A stretch of 64,000 nucleotides of DNA from Parietaria judaica (GCA_954871525.1 OX940871.1:18723086-18787085), one strand, 5' to 3'; counted from the first letter of the stretch, positions 22,319-35,500 are shown. Notes: a model not told the origin generated them from the sequence alone. Numbers and translations: made by a program.

Positions 22319-25300
22319 ATGTGGCGGCTCAAAGTGTCGGAAGGGCAGGACGATCCGTTGGCGAGAAGTTGGAACGACCACGTCGGAAGACAGTATTGGG
22401 AGTTCGATCCCGCCTTCGGAACTCCGCAGCAGATCGCTCTTGTCAACAAAGCTCGACGTCGGTTTCGAGACAATCGCTTTCAGGCCAAACATAGCTCCGA
22501 TCTTCTACTCAGAGTTCAGGTAATCATATATATATATTATACATGTGAACAGATAAAACTAGCTCGAGTCGAGTGGTTGAACATTCGATCTTGTATTTTT
22601 CCGTTGAAACAAATATATACAAAGTTCAAACCCGCGTGTCCATAAATTCCAAAAAAATAAAGGAAAAAAAAAAACTCCTGGTATTAAAGAAAGAATCAAT
22701 GCCAATATATATACTGATGTTATGCGCGTAGTTTGGGGGCTGGGACGGTGAAGGAGAAAAGGCGAGAGAGTGCGAGGATGGTGACGATGATAATAAGCGC
22801 GAAACAACGGAAAGAGTGGTGAGACGAGCTCTGAGGTTTTACTCGAAACTGCAGACCGGCGATGGTTTTTGGCCGGCTGACTACGGCGGTCCCTTGTTTC
22901 TTCTACCCTCGCTGGTCCGTGTTATTATTATTATTATTATTATTATTTGGTTTCACTAATAATTGATATTTTAATTATTTGTGCTTGTCCGTACAAGTAT
23001 AATATTGGAAATGATTTTTGGCATATATGTCCATTTCCTAATAGTACCAAGTTATTGATATACAATACAAATTATAACCCTAAAATTTCAATTAATTCGA
23101 TTCTTTCTTTTGGTCCCCTATAACAATGTTGCTTCTTAATCTTGGCCATCTTCTCTTTTGACTTAATAGATTAGATAGTACTATTATTTATTTAAATAAT
23201 ATCTATTACATTCAAACAGAAACAATATGACAAGTTTTATACATCGTTGTTGTACTATATAATATATATGATTTGAAGGTGACATATATATATATATATA
23301 TATACATATAATAGGTAATTGGATTATACGTGTGTGGGGGTCTTGAGGAGCCCATACTGTCACGTGAGCATCAGCACGAGATGTGTCGATACCTCTGCAA
23401 TCATCAGGTTGATCATCATCTTCACCTTAATTAAACAGTTAACAGTCAATACAATATATAGTTATGATATATAGTTATAGTAGTTTGATTATAAAGCAAT
23501 AATAAGCTTGCAATGGGTGATGGCAGAGGGAGGACGGAGGGTGGGGGCTGCACATAGAAGGGACCAGCACCATGATGGGCACGGGCCTCAGCTACGTGGC
23601 ACTCCGCCTTTTGGGCCTCGCTGCAGACTCCGACACCTTGGCTACTGCCAGGTCGTGGATTCTGCAGCGCGGTGGCGTAGCGTCGATCCCGTCCTGGGGA
23701 AAGGTGTGGCTGGCCGTGCTGGGCGTCTACGAATGGGCCGGGGTCAACCCCTTGCCGCCCGAGGCCTGGCTCCTCCCCTACTCTCTCAACCCTATACACC
23801 CAGGTGCGCTACAATACAGCGTTCAAAGTTCAAACCACACGACACTAAAAAAAATGCTTACCGTACGTTATATATATAATCTTGTCATTCGTCCATAATA
23901 TAGGACGGATGTGGTGCCACACTAGAATGGTGTACCTTCCGATGTCGTACCTATACGGAACCCGATTCGTGGGTCCCGTCACTTCCACTGTGCTATCAAT
24001 GAGGAAGGAGCTGTATTCTGGTCCCTATCATCTCATTCATTGGGACGCCTCTCGCAACCTTTGCAACAAGGTAACTTATACCACTAGGCACTAGTAGTTG
24101 AGTATTTGAACTTAGTACATTGAGGTACAAGGTTCGAGTCCCACAAATATATGACGTGTATCGACATTCAGGAGGACTTGTACTGCCCGCAAGGAACCAT
24201 ACAAAACGTCATATGGGGCGGCTTTCACAACATCGGAGAGCCACTATTGAACAAATGGCCGTTTTCCAAGCTAAGAAGAAAGGCTCTAGCCACCATTATG
24301 GAACATATCCACTACGAGGATCAGAACACCAACTACATCTGCCTCGGACCCGTCAACAAGGTCATACCATATTTTTGAGTGTTTTATCTTGTATCCTTTT
24401 AAATTCGACCGGATCCAAAATATTGAAAAACGCTTACTCTAAAAAGAACAAATACATATTTTTTTGTTCGGGTACATAGGTTTTGAACATGTTATGTTGC
24501 TGGGTCGAGGACCCGAATTCGGATGCATACAAGCGACACCTTTCCAGAATCAAAGACTATCTTTGGGTCGCCGAGGACGGGATGAAAATGCAGGCAAGCA
24601 TATTATTTTCTGCGTATTGTTATGCTTAATGTTACATGATTTATTAGCATGGGAATGAAAAATACAAAAGAAAACACAATGCAGGGGTACAATGGCTCTC
24701 AGCTATGGGATGTGGCGCTCTCGGTTCAAGCTCTCCTTGCGACCAACATGGCGGAGGAATGCACGTCCATGCTCAATAAAGCGCACGGTTTCATTAAAAA
24801 CGCGCAAGTAATGTTCAAATCAACTCTATATGTTTGATTATAATTGGCGGACACAAATCGAAAATGATCATGCGTGATGCAGATACTGAGAAACAGCTCG
24901 GGAGAAGGGAAGGAGTGGTATAGACACATATCAAAGGGGGGCTGGACCTTCTCCACCCCCGATAACGGCTGGCCCGTCTCTGATTGCACTTCTGAAGCTC
25001 TCGAGGTACCATCTCGCATTGCTTGCTTTTGTCAGTCATTCATAAATGAATATTATCCGTTTTTCTATGTGAAGTTGTCATTTTGTCGCAATTTTCCCCT
25101 CAGAATTTTTTTTAGCGGTTCACATCAACTTGTTTGTACCAATTATCCCGTAATTGTTAAGTATTCATTTATTAAGTATCCGGTAATTTTTTATTATTAA
25201 ACGCTTATGGCATAAATTCTACAAAGGAAACCGCTATTGAAAAAAGAAAATCATAGAAAAATGTGATAATATGAAAAGTTCAAGGGGCTTAGTTGTAAAG

Positions 25301-27144
25301 TAGTGATCATAAACTGGTAAGCTGATAAAAGGAGAGACGCTGCAGGCAGCGCTGTTGTTGTCGCGTGAGACGGTGGAAGAAGTCATCCCTCCGCAGCGAC
25401 TCTACGACGCTATCCACCTCATCTTATCCATGCAGGCATGTATCAGTCTCTTCCTATGATTTCGCGCATCATTCACTCCTTTTAACGCGTTGTCTTCATC
25501 TCTACACTACAGAACCACAACGGAGGTTTTGCGTCCTATGAGCTCACCCGATCCTATGCTTGGTTAGAGGTACGTCCCCGCCCACTACTCACCTCGTTTA
25601 ATCTAAAAAAACTATGTTTGACTTCTGATAATCATGATTGGAGGAGGAAGGCCAATTTAGTCCTTTACTATATCATGTCTATTTACGTCTCTCCGGTATT
25701 TTCAACGACAACGATTTTTTTTGTATCTTACCAATGAGATATACTCATCGTCTTAGTGAATTCCCGTTAGCTTGAGTTTGTCTCTTCTTCAATTTATTAT
25801 TATCTTCACACTAACTTATGTTGCTTTTGCAGCTGATAAATCCGGTTGAAATGTTCGGGGACATCATGATCGATTATCAGTGAGGAAAAACGCAGCCTAA
25901 ATCTTTATAATCGGAACTTGCAGCTACCGAAAGCCTCACTCTTTCGTGTTTTCTTGTTCTTAGGTACGTCGAATGCACGTCCTCCGTGATTCAGTGCCTC
26001 AAGACATTCAAGAAGACGTACCCGGGCCACCGCAGCGAAGACATACACATATGCATCTCCAAAGCTATTCGATTCATCAAATCGATTCAACAACCCGACG
26101 GAAGCTGGTAATTCTCTCTACATCACGCCTTGTCCATCGAAATCCATACAGATTGAGAGGCGATCGAGGGTGTAAACGTAATTCTAACAGGTACGGAAGT
26201 TGGGGAGTGTGCTACACGTACGCAACGTGGTTTGGAGTGAAAGGGCTTGTGGCGGGCGGCGAAACGCACCACACCAGCGACAGCCTTCGAAGGGCGTGTC
26301 GCTTCTTGCTGTCCAAGCAACTCCCTTGCGGCGGTTGGGGAGAGAGCTATCTTTCTTGCCAAAACAAGGTTCATAATCATTAGCATTTACTACGTCGTTT
26401 TGATCCAACCACACATTGATTGACTCATGTTATGTATGTGCGTGAAGGTGTACACTGATCTAAAAGGGAAGAACCCACACTTGGTGAACACAGCTTGGGC
26501 AATGTTAGCCCTCATAGAAGCTGGCCAGGTCTTCTTCTCTTCCTTTTCTATAAAACAGATCCGGGAATCGGCCAAGGCATTCTTATTCTTAACCAGCCCG
26601 TTCCGAGTTCAGATTTTATTTCATGGTAATCTTAGCTTTCGGGTTTTATATTATGCTTACCAATTGATCAACTCGTGAATAGGCTGATCGAGATCCAATT
26701 CCGTTGCACCGGGCTGCCACGCTGCTCATAAATTCCCAGTTCCAAAATGGAGATTTTCCACAGCAGGTTAATTGTTTTTCTTTGATTCTTAAGACTATTT
26801 TTAATAGTTTTCGGCTATATGGTAAATAGTTTGAAACAAGTAAAATATCAGTCCTAATTCCAATACCGGTGCTGAGTTTTGAGATTTATGATTACCCGTG
26901 ACCGCAAACTTATACTAATTACCGGCCCCGGTCTCACTTTGTTGGCCCTACTAACGTCTGCAATTTATTTGACTTGTGGAATTAGGAAATCATGGGAGTG
27001 TTCAACAAGAATTGCATGATAAGTTATTCGTCGTACAGAAATATATTTCCGATATGGGCGCTCGGACTTTATCTGAATCGCGTATTGAAGCGTAAATCTT
27101 CATGTCCTGTAAAACCTGCTTCTTTTCGTTGTTTGCCCTTGTAA
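22319..27144 (+). CDS. LAS1: Oxidosqualene cyclase, predicted lanosterol synthase
   Basis: Cyclises 2,3-oxidosqualene at the ER membrane to a sterol or triterpene skeleton. Seventeen exons (22319-22519, 22732-22914, 23315-23407, 23527-23803, 23904-24070, 24172-24360, 24480-24593, 24685-24807, 24883-25005, 25346-25435, 25513-25569, 25833-25879, 25964-26107, 26191-26368, 26448-26528, 26683-26766, 26986-27144) give 769 residues with all phases closed. It starts MWRLKVSEG and contains [11 protein letters not shown], several QW motifs and the catalytic Asp483 in DCTSE (usually DCTAE). Its numbering coincides with Arabidopsis CAS1: Tyr410 is kept, while 477 is Asn and 481 is Val. That pair marks plant lanosterol synthases rather than cycloartenol synthases. 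Local phrases ([33 protein letters not shown]) also fit LAS1. Introns 7 and 10 appear to be GC-AG. The last 16 residues extend past the usual end. Confidence 0.87.
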
Positions 27145-27347
27145 CTTAGTGCTTGCTTGTGTATATCTTCACAACTTGAACTCAAATAAAGTGGTCACAT
27201 GGTTGTTTGTGTATTCTCGAAAAGAAAAACATGTGTTCTTATCATTCTATATAAATAATCAACAACATTACTACATAACATTTATCAAATTTATAAGATG
27301 ACGGGGCAAAATTTCGATATACAAATACGAAAAAACATATACGGCAC

Positions 27348-30300
27348 TTAGAGCTGCGAATTGCTGAGAAAAGTTAACATGAATCTCGAGTCTTGGAACA
27401 ATTTATCCACCTTTCCCCATAGCCCGGATTGAATCTCCAAAAGCCTCTTTGCCTTTTCCTGTAATATCGCCTGACACCGGATTGTCTCACCATGGATCTG
27501 ACACCACAAATAATTATAGATACACGACAACTCACAGCAATAAATTATCATTTCGCTCGGATTTGAATAATAACAGAAATAAGAAACTTGTTCATTACCT
27601 TGAGAAATAACTTGACGACAGCTTGAACGAACTCAAAATTGTTCCCGCGGGAAATTTCGTGTATGAAATAATCGAGCAGCATCTCAATGGAAACTAATTC
27701 TGATCGGTCTTCAGGTTCTTGTTGGTCATCATCATCAATGATCTGAAGTATACGGAGTTCCATATCCAGGGCCGATGGAGATAGACCTTTCAAATAATCG
27801 GTAAATGCCGTAACTGCAACGCGTATAAAACCCAACACTTAGAAAAGAAAGGAATTCGTTTCATAAAATATACAAATATAATCAATTAACTTACAGTTTT
27901 CCATCTCAGCGGACGAGTGTAAATATCGCACGAAAGGGGAAGAAGCCGAGTCAGTAAGCCTCGCGTGTCCCTTGTCCTGGTTTTCTTTCTTAGCCTCTTC
28001 ATTCGCAGGCTCAAGGGGCTTAAATACAATGTCTCCAGAAAGAGTCGGGATTGAAGGCAAAAAGAATGGCGCTTTCTCAGGCTTCTTTGGGGGTTCGATG
28101 GGTTTATTTCTCACCTGAAAAACCAAACATTTTTTTAATCCTTGAATGCACAAAACGGAAGAGAAAAGGTCAGTTTATAAGGTCTAAATAAATTCGGTAT
28201 GTCACCTTGATAAGGTCTAAGTTGACCAAACTCTGCCACTGACTTTTCGGTAATAAAGAGAGAGTAACTAATTCCGGAATTTGCCGATCAGATGCGTGGA
28301 AAGCAGCAACAACTTTAGATTCCATATTTACTTTAGGTTTGTCTGAATCTTCAGCTTGAGAAGCTGTAGCCGAAGAGACTGATGGTAGTTTAATTCTCAC
28401 AACTTCATTCCCACTTGCATATGAATCGATACTTGAAGCCCCGGAGAACATCGATTTATTAACCCTGCAAAAATGTCTCAACGGATTCAATAACGGCATG
28501 TTAAATATTTCTCCACATTAAAAAAAATAAAAAATCATTTAATTCTGTAGAAATTGCACATTGTGTGTGTGAACAATCTTTTGTTTGTAGTGTTGTCCAC
28601 GAGTTTAGTACTTCTAACTAAGGCATCGTTTACGAATTTTTCTTCTTTACAAACCACCTAAGACTCGTAAGCATATTTCCCGTATGCTGTTGAGATATAA
28701 TTATTTTTTTCTCTATTGCCAAAATATAACTTCCTCTGATGAGGAAACGTACCACAGGTAGACGCCATTTTGATCAACATGGGTGGTTGATAAGATGTCC
28801 ATATTTGGCGAGAGAGCCAACGCTGAGATAGACACATCAACTTGTATGGCATCTATTTGTCTTGCTAAAATTACATCCCAAGTTCGAAGCGTTCCATCCA
28901 TACTAGAAGACAATATCCATTTGCCATCCTCGCTGAAGCATATATCGGTAACACGGTCCGTGTGACCCTCAAACTTACGAACCATTCTTAAAGCCACAAC
29001 GTCATACACACGGATCACTAGATCGTCAGCGACAGTAGCCAAGAGACCTGCAAGTTACTCTCAATGAATTATAATATCCCTAATTGTACAAAGAAAGTAT
29101 TGAAACCCAAATAAAACACAAGTTACCATTTAGACGATTGAAAACGATCTTCACGACCGAACATCCGATGTCCCATCTGGATTTGAGCTCTCGTCTCTTG
29201 AAATCCCAGACCTGCACAAAAACAAACTTGATAAGAAAGAAAGAAAGAAATACGAACCATTAGGATTGTTAACAGACACACCCAAAACAAGAAAGAATTA
29301 TAAACCTTTACGTCTCCTTGATAACCAGCGCTTATCATTAGGGTATTTGTTGAATCACACGCAATTCCAATCACCTCTCCATCATGGGCATAACCTTTTC
29401 TCGCACCCGTGTCCTGGTAGGTTCCTCGGCTCATTCCAGACTGAAGATTAAACCGCTCAATCCAGCCATTTGCCGTCCCTAAAAAGGCAAAATTTCCACA
29501 TGCACTGATGGAACAAGCCTGTAAGTAAGATAATATATCAGTTTAACATATTAGCGTTTGAATGATATTGTTAATAGAACAGAACAGAGTCTAACCTTAA
29601 TAGGCTCGGGAGTCTTTGCACTAGGTTTCAATATATGTTCACCGATAACAAAATTTTGAAGCCTCCATACATAAGCCTGTACAGAATCCATGTGACACGT
29701 AACCACATTGCACCAATCTCGCTCTCTAATTTCAGCTATAAGATTTACACACAAATTTAGAAAAAAAATCATCAGATATTTGAAAAGGAGTCAGAAAGTA
29801 AGAATATACAAACAAAAGGCTTACCACAATCGAATGCAATGACAGGCTTCAGTTTTATCTCTTCTTCCTGAAAATAAGTTAAAAACCACAGTTAGAATGG
29901 CACATTCCTGATCCGTTAAGGTTTCTAGAAAACATACAGATAATTCTAATGCAATTCACTAGCCAAGAAAAAAGACGTGAACACCACCCACTATGAACTC
30001 AAATGCAATATCATGCCGCACATAATTTTGCGAAAATTTAGTCAGCAAAAAGCATAAGAAGGTTAACACGTTATAGCCATTAATTAAATCACATATTAAT
30101 ATACCAACATCAAAATGTTTCCTTAAACCACACATGTGAAGAAAAAGAACTAGCATTTCGACAAACATACCTTCACCCTCAGTTTCTTGGCGCGTTTTGA
30201 TATATGGCCTTGAGAAAGTTCTCGACTTTGTTGATCCTATTCACATCAACCAAATCACAAGGAAGAACAAGCTTGAAATAAGTATAAAGTGTACATTATG

Positions 30301-33270
30301 GGAGTAAAAAAAAAAAATTAGCACAAAAGTAGAAGCATGATTATCATATTAGTATAATATGTTCCTAAAATCACGAAGTACCTGGATTACAGAGAAAAGT
30401 CGAAAGGCACGATCCTGACCAGCAGACAAGATGTGTCTTCCATTGGCATAAAACCTAACACGGAGGAAATAAATTTTGGTAAGAGCTACCAGAAGAATGT
30501 CAAACTGAATGCAACTTTAACTCTATTATAGTCATAGATTAAGATGTCAGAGAAAAAGTATTGTTCTTGCGAGTCAGTTATGGAACTTTATATTAAAAAT
30601 GAAAATATAAGATGCTTAGCGATCCACAAACAACATTTAAAAATGACCTTTAATTGTCAACGTAGACAAATAGAGTACTCTAGGACTTAGGATAAAACAG
30701 TATTAAATTATTAAATGTCACTAGCAAACTAAGACAAAAAGTGGATAAACAAGTCTTTACTTTATGCACTGGGGAGGAGCACTATGACCACTTCGAAAGC
30801 GCAAGAGGCGCGCATCGCCATCCATTACGTCAAAAATCCACATCTGTGTTTTTTATGCATATAGGGAAATCAGAAACCCATTAATAATCCCATCTAAATC
30901 TTGAAAACTTAAGCTAATAGGAGCTATGAAAGTGAAGCGTCTCAAGGAAAATAATTACTTTAATGGAATTGTCAGCTGATGAACTCATTAGCACAGGCTC
31001 ATTGGGAAAGAAATGCAAGGAAACTATTGCATTGTCGTGAGCATCTTTTATAACTGAATGGAGCTTTTGCTTCTCGAGATTCCATATGCTGATCACACCC
31101 GATGTACCACCCGATGCAAGAAGTGGCTGCCCATCTAAAAATGAAAAAGATAAGATCAAGTACCGATTACCCACTTGAGTTTAACAGAAAACAAATATAA
31201 AGGAAATAAATCATAATATTTTTTTGCATTTGTTCTAATCAAACCCATGAACTTGGCCTGTGTAGGATCAACGAGAAACAAAAACAATTAAAATTAAACA
31301 AAACCCCGGTCTTTAACTCGAGAGTTAGAGCTAAAAATCTCACACAATGATATTCAACAGGAATTTCCACTAATCAAACATGACAGGCTAAACCTATCGG
31401 TCAGCGCTTTAAATAGGCTTAGGTACCCTTTATTAACCCTAGACCTAAAACACCCCTAATGAAAGAATATACAATTAATGACATAAAGATATGTGGGTCT
31501 AACAACTTGTTACCTGTGCTAAAAGACAATGCACTCACGGCACCACGAGTAGAATGAGAAAATGTAACTACAGGTTCGTCATAACGAATATTGTGAACAT
31601 GAATCGATCCATCAGCACAGCCGACAGCGATAACATCGAGTGCTGGCGATGAGACACAACACGAGATAGAAGATTTCCACCCTTTGAATTCGTACAGTTT
31701 TTTCTGTGTGCTAACGTTCCAAAGCTGCAGAGAGCCCTCGTGACTCCCAAATAAAACCTGCCCAATTTTAAAATCTTTATTAGACACCAAAATGCAATAA
31801 ATGAAGTTCTCATATCTCGGCTTATCTTAAATTATATCATTGTTCGAGACCCAGGATTCCAATTATCAGTTAACCCTTCTTTTCATTACTTTGTCTGACT
31901 TAGATCATAGCTAGTATTTTTGGAAAACGCATTTGATTGATTGTTTCAATGATATTGGAATTCAAATATTTAATCGTAGAACACATTGATTTGACATCAT
32001 AAGTCATAGCGTATTTCCACCAGAATCAGACGTTCGTCTAGTCCTAGAAAACTCCTAAATGTTCTTGTGCAACTAAATCTCGACTGTCAACCGAAAATAA
32101 ATCAATTCCATCCAATCATACATAGAAGGATAAAAAATAAAAAACTAAAAAAATCAATTCGAATCATACATATATAATAATAATAATAATAATAATAGAG
32201 ACACTTGGAAAGCCTAATGAGTATTCTAAATAGAAGGATAACTAGTATGCATCAATAGGCTTTGACTGTTTTACATCAAATTGCAAAATATGTTACCTTG
32301 TTTAAGTAAGTATCAGGATGCACCATACAGCTAGGAGTGAAGTTTCTCTCTAGTACGATATGCCCAATCGGAGCCACACTCCGGTCAATCCCCTTGAATG
32401 CCCATATAAATAGATTACCTTTAACATCAACACTCAAGATATTGTCTCCAAATACAAGCAAAGACTGGATTTTCGCTTTATGCCCGCTCCAAGTCGCTTC
32501 CTGTTGAACCACAAGCAGTACGGAAACAGACCGTCAGAGAAGAAGATAACCAATTCACTCCAATACTTATATGTTAAAACCTCTGAAAAACAGCACATCG
32601 TGATTTTTCGACACAAAAAGAGATCTTGAATCTCTATATTAATAGCAATAAGTACTCTGCAATTTCCAATCATAAGAACAACGGATGAGAGAGAAAGAGA
32701 ACCTGATGAGCGCGATTAAACACAGCTATCTCGTTCCCATAAGCCACGAAAGTGAGCTCCCGATACGACGCTAGAGCTCGTATTTTCTTCGGCAGTTGCG
32801 GGCCTTCAAAACAAGAAAATTCACAGATAAATGAGCAAGTTCATTATATCTTGCAAAAAGTAGTATACTTCAAACCCCATGTCATTTCGTAACTGACAAA
32901 ATTCTGGATGAACACACTCACTCACTACTACCATTTCGAGCGATTTCCTTTCGAACAAAATGCGAAATTCGGCTAAATGGAAATGCATAGAGAATACAAT
33001 TGGAAGCAACACTGAACAAGAACTCACCGACAAGAATGAGACTGAGCTTGGCGCACTGGAGAGAGAGAGAGAGAAGAATGAAAGAGATCAGTGTCGATTG
33101 AGAGGCGAAGAGAAATGGAGAGGAAGAGAGTGAAGCGAGAATACATTGTAAATCTGGAAAGCTTTGCCGACGGAGACGGTGACGAAGTTCTCGGTGCCGA
33201 GGCGCTGAACGGAGAAGGGAACTCCGGCGGTGATGTAGCCGATCGCCCTGAAGGGCTCGAAGATCCCCAT
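27348..33270 (-). CDS. UTP21: UTP21 / WDR36-like SSU-processome WD40 protein
   Basis: Component of the UTP-B subcomplex of the U3 snoRNP small-subunit processome, acting in nucleolar 18S rRNA maturation. About 18 exons run from ATG at 33270 (first exon 33270-33145, MGIFEPFRAIGYITAGVPF) to TAA at 27348. Two WD40 propellers are recognisable. The N-terminal one includes LFGSHEGSLQLWN, GGTSGVISIWNLEKQ and SADNSIKMWIFD. The second includes AGYQGDVKVWDFKRREL and FEGHTDRVTDICFSEDGKW with SSMDGTLRTWD. The C-terminal Utp21 domain contains PFFLPSIPTLSGDIVF and EMLLDYFIHEIS and ends FLSNSQL. The length is close to the roughly 900 residues of the family. Its upstream region has a telo-box and site II motifs typical of ribosome-biogenesis genes. 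It is convergent with the cyclase, with only about 200 bases between the stop codons. Confidence 0.93.
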
Positions 33271-33324
33271 GGCTCCTCAACCCAAGCTTTCTCTGAAGAA
33301 TCTCTGAACTGGATGGAGGTTGAG

Positions 33325-33435
33325 GGTTTAGTTAGGGTTTTTGAGGAAGAAGAGACCTCGAAAACGACATGTCGTTTCTGGTATGTTTGGGCCCCTTATC
33401 TGGGCTTCTTTAGTGGGCCAGCTTTTAGCCCACAA
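33325..33435 (-). promoter_or_regulatory. Telo-box and site II motifs upstream of UTP21
   Basis: On the gene's strand there is AAACCCTAA (33332-33340, with a second AAACCCT-like copy beside it) and several TGGGCC/TGGGCT site II-type motifs (33388-33393, 33401-33406, 33414-33419, and AGCCCA at 33427-33432). A 16-bp perfect palindrome, AAACGACATGTCGTTT, lies at about 33362-33377. Telo-box plus TCP-type site II elements is the known combination in promoters of plant ribosomal and ribosome-biogenesis genes, which fits UTP21. Confidence 0.65.
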
Positions 33436-33494
33436 AAGAAAGCGATACACACTTCAATTTCGTCCTTTTTAGGTTGATACACACTTCAACGTTC

Positions 33495-34519
33495 ATCAAG
33501 GCCCACCCCGGCCCATGAACCCGAACCCACAATGTCACGGGGCGAGGCGGGGCGGGCTTTTTACGAGTCGAATTTAGTGGGCTTATACGAGTCGGATTTA
33601 GTGGGCTTTTACGAATCTGATTTAGTGGGCTTTTACGGGTCGAATTTAGCTGGGCTTTTACGAGTCAAATAATGAAATTGATTAGTAAGTTATGAAATTG
33701 ATTAGCGAATTATAACTTGAAAGTTTAAAATTGATGAACGTTGAATTGATTCGTGAATTTCAAGATGAAGTGATTCGTGATTTCAAGATGTAGATGTTAA
33801 ATAGTGAATATGATAGTGGTAATTGAATAGTAAAATGATTATAAGTGATTTTGAAATTAATTATTGAATATAAAATTAGAACAGTGATTTATGAACGTGG
33901 CCAGTAATCATAAATTGTAAAATTAAAACTAGTGAATTAAGAATATGCTTTATACATGAAATTAATCAATGTTGTAATTGATTAATTCATTCTCAAACTA
34001 AAATTAAAATCAAATAATCCAAATCGATTAGTGAATTTTGATTGGAAAGTTAAATTTTAATTAAAAATTTAAGAGCTAGATTACGTAGAATATATATACA
34101 AAATAAATTAATAGATCATTTAATACAAAGATAATTTTTAATTTCTATAACCATCAAATATTTAGAGTAATTTTTGATAATATTTTTATTAGTATAATTT
34201 TTTATAATATTTTTTATTAGTATCTTTTTATTTGTATAATTTTTTAATAGTTTTTTAATTTAAAAATATGGTTTATGTGGGCTTTTAGGGACGGGGCGAG
34301 TTGGCCACGGGGCGGGTTCATGTGGGCTTCGGGGCGGGGCGGGCTTTTGAACGGGGCGGGGAGGGGTGGGCTTTTTGGGCGGGGCGAGGCGGGTTGGGAC
34401 GGGCCTAGGAAAGCATAACCCAGCCTGACCCTTTTGATAGGGGCGGGCCTAGCCCCGCCCACAAAAAAACGGGCGGGGCGGGTGGGCCTGGGCCGGCCTG
34501 GCCCACTTGACACCTCTAT
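33495..34519. mobile_element. Degenerate hAT-like GC-rich repeat element
   Basis: The right end reads TTGACACCTCTA (34508-34519), whose reverse complement TAGAGGTGTCAA is a typical hAT terminus. A matching left end is not found, so the element looks truncated. It is built from GGGGCGGGGCGGGC-type arrays at both sides (33535-33560 and 34290-34490) around an AT-rich middle. A short tandem array of about five units of the type TACGAGTCGAATTTAGTGGGCTT lies at 33565-33670. Confidence 0.6.
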
Positions 34520-35290
34520 ATATATTATGAAACTTATAGATAAATGTATCAAAATTATCATCCCATTTATACTCATATAAAGCCCAAAGAGATGAGGAAT
34601 AAAAAGGTATTATTTGTGTTAAATAATCCCACATTCGTTCAATTACGTCAACGTCGAGTTCACAGTGTATTACGTATCACCATCAATTTTTTTTTTTTAC
34701 AATGATGATAATAAAATAGTAAAAAAAAAAATAGTGATAATTTGTTGAAAATTGATCAAAATAAGTGAAAACATAAATAAATCACACGTGTCTTGTGAAC
34801 TTGGTGCTAAGGGAAAAACGTTACTCCTTATGTCATAACAAAAATATTAGCATAAAATTATCCCAGATCAAAAACATACACCATGATGGAACAGTTTATA
34901 AGGTATATTATTGACGCTATATATTTCACCCCCACCAAATGCTTTAAAGATAACTCATGATTTCAATTTTCAAATTTATAGACGATTTGTGAACTTCCTT
35001 ATAATTAGCCCGATAATCGTAATAATGAAAATGTTCATACAGCATATTAATGTCATATTGGAGTTTTTTCTGACTCTATGATCTCAATTTTTTATCGACT
35101 TGTCAAGTGGGTTTTTTACTTTTTACTCTCATATTTCTTATTGATTTGTTAAATGAGTTTTGTCGATCTTATCCGACCAGTTTCAAAGTTTGTTGATTTT
35201 ATCCCATCGGAAAATCTCCCATGGTCATGAATCATAGAATCAAACAAATAAGTATATTTCCAAAATAATCCCACAAAACTAAGCAATTCT
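34520..35290. other. AT-rich intergenic DNA
   Basis: No gene is visible. Poly-T and poly-A runs are present at 34687-34730. Confidence 0.5.
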
Positions 35291-35309
35291 GCAACTGAAT
35301 CAGAGTTAA

Positions 35310-35500
35310 AAAATTTATAGGAAATTGTACGAAATGTCAAATTTGTAAAGTTTTATAGGAAATTGTACGAAATGTCCAATTTTGTGTCAAACCTTGTAAT
35401 AAATACCCATTTGTGAGTGTAAAAAATACACATAGTGAGCACTTATTTAAAAAGTTTAACACAAAATGGGCATTTCGTTCATTTACCCAAGTTTTATAGT
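35310..35500. repeat. Small foldback repeat (MITE-like)
   Basis: The phrase GAAATTGTACGAAATGTCCA, with its continuation AATTTTGTGTCAAAC (about 35358-35395), is mirrored in inverted orientation by GTTTAACACAAAATGGGCATTTCGT (about 35455-35480). The CACATAGTGAGCAC / GTGAGTGT loop lies between. A partial direct copy of the left arm precedes it at 35318-35340. The whole could fold into a hairpin of about 140 bases. Confidence 0.65.

Noticed and set aside
22319..27144. Annotation of the cyclase as cycloartenol synthase or beta-amyrin synthase
   Set aside because: Overall similarity to CAS is high, but positions 477 and 481 are Asn and Val. The beta-amyrin MWCYCR motif is not present, and CAS-type sequences have His and Ile.
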